Below, piece after piece: positions 8,302-17,600 of a stretch of DNA of 64,000 bases (position 1 is the stretch's first letter; each line of letters opens with the position of its first letter). Origin of the DNA: JAGQYH01 sp041393015. GTDB lineage: Bacteria; Bacteroidota; Bacteroidia; Chitinophagales; JADIYW01. The notes beneath the pieces are model-generated. The model did not search any database. It saw only the letters and a program-made list of their open reading frames with translations, and was not told the DNA's origin. The stretch covers positions 248,001 to 312,000 of the forward strand of contig JAWKKV010000003.1 of assembly GCA_041393015.1 (NCBI GenBank). Reading direction: 5' to 3'. The translations under genes and the position numbers were made by a program.

Positions 8302-9738
8302 TTAAACTACAGTAGCTACCTCTTTCAACGCACTTAAATACTCATTCAACTTTGGTTGTAAATTTATTCTATCTTCTTTTTTTGCTTTTGTATTGGGTAA
8401 AAGATGAGTAGTATGAGGACGTCTATCTAACAAAAACTTACCACTTAGTTTAGCGGCTTCAGTAGCAATGGCTAACCAAACAATTGTATCTGCACCTTCT
8501 TTGGGCGTTCTTAAAACATTTTTAGTAATCTTGTAAAATCCAGGTAATGCATCTTCAACACCCGGAGTGTCTGCCCAACCAGGATGCATCGCTGTAAATG
8601 TTATGTTTGAATCTTTATATTTTTCAGCCCATTGTTCCGTAATAATCATTAACCCTCTTTTAGCTCTAGCATAAGCTATGCTACCATCGTATTTACCTTT
8701 TTTGAATTCTAGATCATTAATTCTTAGTGCTTGAGAATACATCCCTCCGGAAGAAACATTAATTACTCTAGCATCTTCTGATTTTTGTAATAAAGGCATC
8801 AATTGCTCTGTTAACTTATACGGGGCCAAAAGGAGTAAAGCGAAACTTCTTTCAATTCCTTCGGAAGTTAATTTTCGGTCATTGAATAAAGCTCCGGCAT
8901 TGTTAATCAAAACATCAATTGATTTACCTCTAGCTAGAAGTCTATCGGATAATTGATCGACATGCTTCATAAGACTTAAATCCGCAATTTCAATTTCAAT
9001 ATTGTCGTTTCCAGATACTCGAATCAGTTCATCCTTTACTAAATCAGCTTTAGCTTTATTCCTTGCTACTAAAGTTAAATGAGCTCCTTTGTGAGCTAAT
9101 TCATGGGCAGCTGCTAATCCCAATCCTGAAGTAGCTCCTGTCAATATGATTTGCTTTCCAGCAACAGAAGCGGACACCGGTTGCCAATCTTTTTTAGCTA
9201 ATTGATAACCGTATTTTGTAAAAAGAAACATGCCCGGTAATACTAAGCTATCTGCAATTTTTAAGGAAGATTTGTAAGTGGGAGCATCATAATTATCTTC
9301 TAAAGCAGTTTTTAAACCTTCAATTGTTTTAGTACCGTTTTTTTTAATTTGTCCTTCAATATATGGCATTACTTTAGCCATAGCGCCTTTGAAAGTAATC
9401 TCAGCTTTCCAAACTACTTTGGTAGTGTTTTTATTGATGGAAATTATTTCAACCGTATCAATGGCAGTAAATCCATCAGCTTCACCCACTAATACGGCTC
9501 TATCAGGGAAATTGTACTCTGTAATTTGATATTTCATAGGTGTTTTACGAACACCAAATTTTAAGACAATATCGAAAATAGTTCCTTTTTCAATTGGACC
9601 GTCGCTGGTTTTTTCAGATTGAATAACAGTGTGATCCCATTCCCAAATGGTGGAGAAATCTGTAATGTATCTAAAGCAATCTGCTTTAGTTCTTTTCACT
9701 TCAAATGACTCTTCCATTTTTAATTGATACGAACTCAT
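8302..9738 (-). CDS. SRPBCC-SDR fusion oxidoreductase
   Basis: 478 residues with two domains. Residues 1-150 look like an SRPBCC/polyketide-cyclase ligand-binding fold (MEESFEVKRTKADCFRYITD, WEWDHTV, ITEYNFPDRAVLVGE). Residues 195-478 form a short-chain dehydrogenase close to the DHRS12 type, with the cofactor motif TGATSGLG (200-207), NNAG (279-282), the catalytic Ser in NVSSGG (about 329-330) and YARAK (Y356, K360). The expected activity is NAD(P)-dependent oxidation or reduction of a small, probably hydrophobic substrate; the first domain may hold it. The substrate is unknown. It is flanked by unrelated genes on the same strand, with gaps of more than 50 bp. Confidence 0.88.
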   Translation of the reverse strand: MSSYQLKMEESFEVKRTKADCFRYITDFSTIWEWDHTVIQSEKTSDGPIEKGTIFDIVLKFGVRKTPMKYQITEYNFPDRAVLVGEADGFTAIDTVEIISINKNTTKVVWKAEITFKGAMAKVMPYIEGQIKKNGTKTIEGLKTALEDNYDAPTYKSSLKIADSLVLPGMFLFTKYGYQLAKKDWQPVSASVAGKQIILTGATSGLGLAAAHELAHKGAHLTLVARNKAKADLVKDELIRVSGNDNIEIEIADLSLMKHVDQLSDRLLARGKSIDVLINNAGALFNDRKLTSEGIERSFALLLLAPYKLTEQLMPLLQKSEDARVINVSSGGMYSQALRINDLEFKKGKYDGSIAYARAKRGLMIITEQWAEKYKDSNITFTAMHPGWADTPGVEDALPGFYKITKNVLRTPKEGADTIVWLAIATEAAKLSGKFLLDRRPHTTHLLPNTKAKKEDRINLQPKLNEYLSALKEVATVV

Positions 9739-9797
9739 AAAAATACCTTTGTCACTTCAACGAATTAGTATGGATTATGTTCAATACTTGTATTTTA

Positions 9798-10511
9798 TCA
9801 TATAGAATATTCTTCGGCTACAGCTTTGTCTTCAATTTTCAGAAAAGACTCAATTTGCTGCTCTAAGTACAAAGCCTGATGATAAGTTTTAAGTGCTTTC
9901 ATAATTGTAATGGCTTGACCATCATTTTTAAGTAAGGCCACTTTATAACCATATTGAGGGACACCATTAACGGTTCCCATAGAATATTTTCTACAGTAAA
10001 TTTGATTAATATCTGTAACCGGAACAGAATAATCTTTCCTAAATGGAAATCTCAACGGACCATAAGTAGTACTCAATCCGGTAGAATTTGCAGTTATTTT
10101 ATTTTTGTTTAGATATAGACTTATTGTATAATAGGCCATACTAATGCCAATAGCTAAGTGAATACTAACAAATAATAGAATTCCAAAATTTCCGGATAAA
10201 ATAGACACAATTACAAAAATACCGACTATTCCATTCCAGAATAAACTAAATAGGGTGAAAAAGAATTTAGCGAAGCCTTGCGTTTTATAGATGATCTTTA
10301 ATTCAAAACTATATTTTTCAATATCAATTCCTTTAGGAATTTCATATATCTCGGGTTTTAAGCTTTTGGTATTTTTAGCTTTAGCAACGTAATCTAAATT
10401 TTGAAGCGAAAACAAGGCGCCACATCTTTGACAATTGGCTACCTGTTCTTCTCTATTGATATGCGTTTCACTAACAACGCTTTCACATCTTTTACACCTA
10501 ACGAGTTCCAT
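9798..10511 (-). CDS. Zinc-ribbon membrane protein, function unknown
   Basis: 237 residues. The N-terminus has two CxxC pairs (C6/C9 and C27/C30 in CKRC and CQRC), a zinc-ribbon pattern. Two adjacent hydrophobic helices follow at about 80-100 and 105-130. The C-terminal half (STGLSTTYGPLRFPFRKDYS, then DINQIYCRKY) has the look of a small beta-rich PH-like domain. Such layouts are common in uncharacterised Bacteroidota proteins. It starts 77 bp downstream of the PorP-like gene on the same strand and could be read from the same transcript, but nothing ties it to secretion. Confidence 0.75.
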   Translation of the reverse strand: MELVRCKRCESVVSETHINREEQVANCQRCGALFSLQNLDYVAKAKNTKSLKPEIYEIPKGIDIEKYSFELKIIYKTQGFAKFFFTLFSLFWNGIVGIFVIVSILSGNFGILLFVSIHLAIGISMAYYTISLYLNKNKITANSTGLSTTYGPLRFPFRKDYSVPVTDINQIYCRKYSMGTVNGVPQYGYKVALLKNDGQAITIMKALKTYHQALYLEQQIESFLKIEDKAVAEEYSI

Positions 10512-10587
10512 TAAATATTTTAAGAGGAAAAATAATGAAATAAAGCTAAAATTGCAGTTTTCAAATTTTTATACTCAAAAAACTAAT

Positions 10588-11616
10588 TTAGAATCGCATC
10601 ATTTTAAAGTATCTTCTTCTGGCGCCTTTTTCAAATTTTAGATCGGCTATCAAACTAATTTCTGGTCCGCCATTTCTACCCGTAGCAGATTTTAGATCAG
10701 AAATAGCCATGTCATAACTAAAACCAATCGTTAGAAACTCGTAAGTCAAATTAACATTTCCAATAAAATCTGTTGGTTTTAGTTTTGATTCATCATGCCC
10801 TACCATACGAATTGCTGTACCAAAACCGATAAACACTTCTTTGGTGGCATTGTAGAATTGAACTCTAGCAGCAACACCAGGCATAAATTCTAAGCTTGGT
10901 CCTTGTTTGGTAAAGTATAAACTAGGTTTAATCCAAGCCAAACCTGCAATGCCTGCTTCAAACTCAGATAAGAAATATAAGGTGTATTTTCTGTATAAGT
11001 TATCAATACCTACTAAACCAAAATTAGGTTCTGTAATATGCGACATTGTAAAGCCAGTACTGATAATGTGTTTTTTATTGAAATAGACATAATAAGAAAG
11101 CCCCATGTTGATATCAAATTTGAAACCTCCATATTCATTAAAGCCAAGCGGATCGGTATTGCTACCAGTTTCAAACAAAGTACCATAAACCGCATCCATT
11201 AAATTGATTTGCTTTTTAACTAATGAAGGTTGAACACCAAATCCTAAATATTGCAATGGTTTTTCGCTTAGCTTCACATTATAAGCAGTCGAAAGACTAA
11301 TACTAGTGTTACTATATCCGTTTTTTTCTTCAATATCATGAAAGAAAGATAGACCAACTCCTAACATATCATAGTCCAAATTATCCCTAATAATGTTTGC
11401 ATCTGCAGAAAAAGCATAAGTTGAAAAAGAAGAAACCGTAAACCATTGATTTCTATAATTCAAATTAGCTCTTAAATTGCCTTCTTGAAATCCGGTAAAA
11501 GCTGGATTTAGACTTAAAGGAGCCATTGTGTATTGGCTAAAATGAAGGTCTTGACTCCATAGCAAAGTGCTACTGGTCATCAAGAATATTACTACTATAA
11601 ATTTTAAAACTTTCAT
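10588..11616 (-). CDS. PorP/SprF family T9SS outer-membrane protein
   Basis: 342 residues. A signal peptide (MKVLKFIVVIFLMTSSTLLWSQ) is followed by the family's usual start, DLHFSQYTMAPLSLNPAFTG, then a beta-barrel-like body with alternating hydrophobic and aromatic residues ending near the C-terminus. PorP/SprF proteins are outer-membrane partners of T9SS cargo with the gliding-motility (type B) C-terminal domain; SprF is needed for SprB export in Flavobacterium. The gene starts 4 bp after the stop of the giant adhesin, so they are very likely co-transcribed and this protein is the dedicated partner of that adhesin. Confidence 0.92.
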   Translation of the reverse strand: MKVLKFIVVIFLMTSSTLLWSQDLHFSQYTMAPLSLNPAFTGFQEGNLRANLNYRNQWFTVSSFSTYAFSADANIIRDNLDYDMLGVGLSFFHDIEEKNGYSNTSISLSTAYNVKLSEKPLQYLGFGVQPSLVKKQINLMDAVYGTLFETGSNTDPLGFNEYGGFKFDINMGLSYYVYFNKKHIISTGFTMSHITEPNFGLVGIDNLYRKYTLYFLSEFEAGIAGLAWIKPSLYFTKQGPSLEFMPGVAARVQFYNATKEVFIGFGTAIRMVGHDESKLKPTDFIGNVNLTYEFLTIGFSYDMAISDLKSATGRNGGPEISLIADLKFEKGARRRYFKMMRF

Positions 11617-11620
11617 AGGC

Positions 11621-14600
11621 TTATCTTACCAGCTTTACACTTTGAACTAATTTTATTTCTTCTTCTACTCCAACCTGCATTTTAATCACTACAATGAAAA
11701 TACCTGAGTTAACTGGTTTATTTTTGAATGTTCCATCCCAACCTTCTTCAATATTATCACTTGAATAAACCAATTCACCAATTCGGTCAAAAAGTGTCAT
11801 CTCAAATGAATTAATATCTGTATAGTTGGTATAGATATAGAATACATCATTTACACCATCATTATTAGGAGTAAATACAGTAGGTATATCAAACATTAAA
11901 TCAATATCTTCTACAAGGGTAATGTTAATAGTACTATCACAACCATTAGTTAGCAGAATCACAGTGCTGTATTCACCAGGTTCATTTGTTACAGAACCAT
12001 CCGGTAAAATGTAATCTTCGCCAGGTATCAATGTATCAATAATGAATATTTCAGGACCAGATATTAAAGCAGTAGTTGTGGTTACAGTACTATCACAGCC
12101 ATTAATGCTAGTTAACGCTTCCACCACTATTCCGGTATCAGCTGGGTTACAACTTTCGTTAGCGAGTTGAATATTATAAGCATCAATCAAAGTAGTAAAA
12201 CTAGTTACAATACTGTCACATCCGAATTCACTAATGAAAGTCTCTATGTTTACACCTGTATCAGCAGGTAAACAACTTTCCAAGTTAACAACGATATCAT
12301 ATGAAGGTACCAGAGTTGTAGTTATTGTGACCGTACTATCGCAGCCTTGAGTAGTCGATAAATTATTTACTATTACACCAGTATCTGATGGATTACAACT
12401 TTCCAACTCGAATGAAACCTCATAGGATTCAATTAAGACTGTAAAGGTTGACACAATACTATCACATCCAGCTTCACTTGTTAAAGTTTGGATGACCACT
12501 CCGGTATCTGCCGGATTACAACTTTCCTCTAAAATGAAAATATCATACGACTCAATTAAAACAACAGTTGTCGTTACTGTACTATCGCAACCTTCAATAC
12601 TAGTTAAGTTGGTTACAAATGTACCCGTATCGCTAGGGTTACAACTTTCATCGTTTACTTGAATATCATAAGAAGCAATCAATGAAATGGTTGAAGTAAC
12701 AACACTATCACAACCATCTACACTAATTAAACTGGTAATAAAAGTTCCAGTATCGGCTGGGTTACAACTTTCATCCGCAATTTGTATATCGTAAGATTCA
12801 ATTAATGAAGTAATACTCGTAACCGTACTGTCACAACCTAAAGAACTAGTTAAATTAGTTACTATAATTCCTGTATCTGCAGGGCTGCAACTTTCATTGG
12901 TAATCTCTATGTTATAAGATTCAATTAAAGTTGTAGTAACTGAAACAATACTATCACAGCCTAAAGATGTAGTGAAGTTATTGACTATAACACCAGTATC
13001 CGACGGATTACAACTCTCTTCTGTTAACTGTACGTTGTAAGAAGGATTTAAGCTAGTAATTATAGTTACCGTACTATCGCAACCTAATGTACTTGTAAAG
13101 TTGTTGACAACAGTACCTGTATCACTTGAACTGCAAGAACTTTCACTGATTTGTATATTATAAGATTCGATTAAAGTAATAATATTGGTTACAATACTAT
13201 CGCAGCCTAATGAACTTGTTAGGTTTGTTACAGTGGTGCCGGTATCAACCGGATTGCAGCTAGTTTCAGTAATTAGAACATTAATGGTTGGAATCAATGA
13301 TGTAACAATTGTTACTGTACTATCACAACCTAAAGAACTAGTGAAGTTATTCACCACCACACCAGTGTCAGCTGGATTACAACTTCCGTCATTAATTTGA
13401 ACATTGTATGATTCGACCAATGTGGTTGAAACTGTCACAGTACTATCGCATCCTAAACTACTCGTCAAATTGTTAACCACTGTGCCAGTATCGGCAGGAC
13501 TACAACTTTCAGCATTAATTTGAATATCAAATGCTTCCAATAAGGTTGTTTGAGTGGTTACTATACTATCGCAACCTAATGAGCTTGTGAAATTGGCTAC
13601 AGCAATACCTGTGTCTGCCGGATTACAGCTTTCAGCAGTAATCTGAATATTGTATGATTCAAGTAAACTTGTTGTTGTAGTCACTGTACTATCACAACCT
13701 AGTGAACTTGTAAAATTATTAACTACAGATCCTGTATCTGCCGGATTACAGCTTTGTTCTGCCAGCAGTATATCATAAGTTGGAATTAAAGTGGTGATAG
13801 TGGTAACTATACTATCACAACCTAAAGAACTTGTTAAGTTGTTTACTACAGATCCTGTATCACTTGGATTGCAACTCTCGCCTATAATTTGAATATCATA
13901 AGATGGATTCAAAGTGGTGGTGGTCGTTACTGTACTATCGCAACCTAATGAACTAGTCAAGTTATTGACAATAGAACCTGTATCAGCAGGGTTACAACTT
14001 GTTTCTACTATTTGAATATCATAAGATTGAACTAAACTAGTTGTAGTGGTTACTGTACTATCACAACCTAATGAGCTAGTTAAATTGACTACAGCAGTAC
14101 CTGTGTCTGCCGGATTACAACTTTCAGCAGTTATCTGAATATTGTATGATTCAAGTAAACTGATTGTAGTAGTGACTGTACTATCGCAACCCAAAGAACT
14201 TGTTAAGTTGTTTACAGTTGTTCCGGTATCCGCTGGATTACAACTTTCTAAGGCAACTTGAATGTTATATGTCTCAGACAATAAAGTTGAAACTGTAATA
14301 GTACTATCGCAACCTAAAGAGCTGCTTAAATTGTTCACAACTGTACCTGTGTCAGCTGGGTTACAACTGCTTTCCGTAATCAAAATATTATATGATTCTA
14401 AAAGGGTAGTTGTAGTAGTAATGGTACTATCACAACCTAATGAACTAGTGAAGTTATTTACTAAAACACCTGTATCTGCTGGATTACAACTAGTAGCTGT
14501 AATTTGAATGTCGTAATTTTCAATTAATGAAGTGGTAACTGTTACCACACTATCACAACCATTTGAAGCGGTAAAATTATTGACAACAGAACCTGTGTCT

Positions 14601-17600
14601 GCCGGACTGCAACTTTCATCCGCCACTTGAATATCGTAACCAGAGATTAACGTTTTAACGACCCTAACTGTACTGTCGCAACCTTCAATAGTGGTATAAT
14701 TAAAGATTTGTGTGCCTGGGAATCCAAAGCAAATATCTTCATTAATTGTTATATCATAAGATGGGAGTAAGGTATTATAGGTAGTGATTACACTATCGCA
14801 TCCTAATGAAGAAGTTAAATTATTGACTATATAGCCAGTGTCAGACGGGCTGCAGCTAGTTCCAGTCAACTGAATATCATAAGATGGTAGTAAAGCCGTC
14901 ATCGTGGTGACAATACTATCGCATCCGAAATAATTAGTCAATGAAGTAACTGAAATTCCCGTATCTGCCGGATTGCAGCTTGTTGCAGCTATTTGTATGT
15001 CATAAGTTGGCAACAAAGAGGTAATGGTAGTGATTGTACTATCACAACCTAAACTGCTTTGAATTGTACTCACTTGAGTACCGGTATCAATAGGATTACA
15101 TGTAGTAGCCAATATTGTAGTACTGAAGGTTTCTGTTAAACTGAATTCAAACGCAATTAAACTATCACAGCTACTTCCAGGTATTGTATCAAAATATATC
15201 TGTTGATCAGAAGGTATAATTTGATGGCCACTTGGCAATAAATATGAAGAACCATCACAAATAGATGTCGGAATGGTATCTGCTTCTGGTGAAGGTGCTA
15301 TAGTAATAGTGATGGTATCACTAAAAGTAGAACATCCATCAGAATTTACGCCTCTTACAAATTGATAAGTGGTCGGTAAATTTCCAATTATTTGTAAAGT
15401 ACCCGGACTGTAATTTATGTTGCTACTATCACCAGGCGCTAGCATAAATCCAATACCATTTGGATTGTATAACCATAAGTAATTAAAGCTTCCATTTCCA
15501 CCTGTTAATGTAGGAGGCGCTGTTGCCGTAATCATTCCCGGATCATAGTCCCCAAAGCAATAGGTTATATTGTCATCACTAGTTATCTCATTATTCTCAA
15601 TTTTCTCATAAATAGTAATTGGAACGACATTACTTGTGTCATTACATAATCCATCGAGCGATGTAATAATTCTTCTAAAATTAATAATAGAACCTGCCGG
15701 GAATTCTGGACTAGGAACTTCAGTATGATCAATTCCATCATTTGGTGCTTGTGCTGGCAACCATGTGCCCGGAACAGCACCATAAGCAATTTGCCACAAG
15801 TAAGTATAATTACCATCTCCACCGGTAGGAGCGCTACCAAAAAGTTCAATCGTATTATCGGTACATAAACTTGAGGTATCAATAATGAAATTATTTTCAA
15901 TACCCGGATTTAAAATTATGACAACAGAATTAGAAGTATCAGCATCACAAATTCCTGTAGCAATTCTTCTAAATTCATAATAAGTGGATAGTCCATTTAC
16001 TATAGTTAATAATGGTGGATCATAATCTTCAATAGTATCATTACCTCCTGCATTTAACCAAATACTATCGTTTACATTTATTTGCCATTGATATTGAGGA
16101 TTGCCATCTCCGCCAGTAATTGTACTTCCATCAATGATTGAAGGATTAACAGCACTGCTACAAAATTCATTTGGAACGGGTTCGAAAATTTCGTTAACAC
16201 TTTGCTCAGGAGCAACAATTATATATTTATATACTGGCACTGACCATCCACAACATCTATCTAAAACTCTAAGTTTAATTTGATAGGTGATTGCTTCTGT
16301 TCCAACAACAGGAAAAGAAATGGTGCCAGGATCTTCTACATCATCGTTAAAAGGAAAAGGCGAAATGTTAGCACCGGATACAGCGCAAGGTCCACTTCCA
16401 GGAATAGTACATGATGGTCCAGAGATTCTTTGAATATACCATTCAATTACTTCAGTTTGTGAAGCTGAGACAATAGTTGATGCTAAATCAAGATCTCCTC
16501 CTCCACAGAAAATAAGCGTATCACGATTTCCAAAATTCTCAATGATAGGTCTATCTCGTTCTCTTTCTATATAGATATAATTTGAATAAGTTTCAAAGTT
16601 GGTTGTGATGTCTTTATCTCCTAATTCAGTTGAATCATAGTAAATGAGAGCAGTATTATTTGTGTTGTTGTATGATGAAATACCATCAGTTAAATCATCA
16701 ACATAAAAACCGCCAACATCAAAAGCTTGCCAAGTAGCATTCGCTTGTTTTTTAATTTCAATTTCAGAGTAAGTACATCCTTGGAAATAATTGACCGTCA
16801 CTACGTTGGTGTTGTTGACTGCGGAGCCCGGCCAGTTCTGTGTACCGCCACCTCCAACAATGTAATAATCCCATTTATATCCGTTGGCGCCATCTCTTCC
16901 TCTTCCTCCGTTGCCACCAGAACCACCGCGACCACCTTGGCCACCATTGCCACCTTCGCATGAGCTGTTGTTGTTCCATGGGCCACCAAGTCCACCATTG
17001 CCACCGTTGCCTCCATCGCCACCACGACCACCTTGGCCTGCATTACCAGTGATTAATGAGACATTATCTACTTCTCCATTGGTGGAATTATATTGGTAAA
17101 TAGCAATGGACGATCCTCCACCTTTTGCGCCAGTACCTCCAGTACCACCTTGACCACCAGAGCCTCCACCGGAGCCGCCCCAGCCGCCATCATGTAATGA
17201 AACACCGCCTTGGCCATTTCCTCCAGCGCCGCCGCCGCCGCCACCGCCACCGTAGCCATCTTGTCCGTTTTCAGCATTATTGTTAGGAATAAAATATTTT
17301 CCTGTTGGAACAGCCGTAGCAGGTCTATCACCTAATGCATAACCTGATCCAATGGTTCCTGTAGAGCCAACGCTTCCACCGCCGCCATTACCTTCAGAGC
17401 CTCCGCTAGTAATACCACCAGCACCACCGGCACCACCATTTGCATTACCAGAAGCGCCTCTTGACCCTGTTGAGCCGTAACCACCATAATTCCAACCAGT
17501 TAAAAAGCCATCGCCTCCACGTGCACCGTTTCCGCCACGACCTCCTTGTCTAATTCCAGTTCCAACAGCTGCTGCTCCAGCACCACCAGCGCCACCACTT

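Noticed and set aside
13185..14507. Plus-strand open frames opposite the adhesin repeats
   Set aside because: They repeat with the same 123-bp period as the adhesin and have no start context or family; they are by-products of the coding repeat.
12053..15115. CRISPR array
   Set aside because: The 123-bp units are coding repeats without spacers, in frame with the adhesin; no cas genes are present.
16727..17331. Open frames on both strands over the Gly-rich tract
   Set aside because: GGN codons leave few stop codons in other frames. The adhesin frame explains the sequence.
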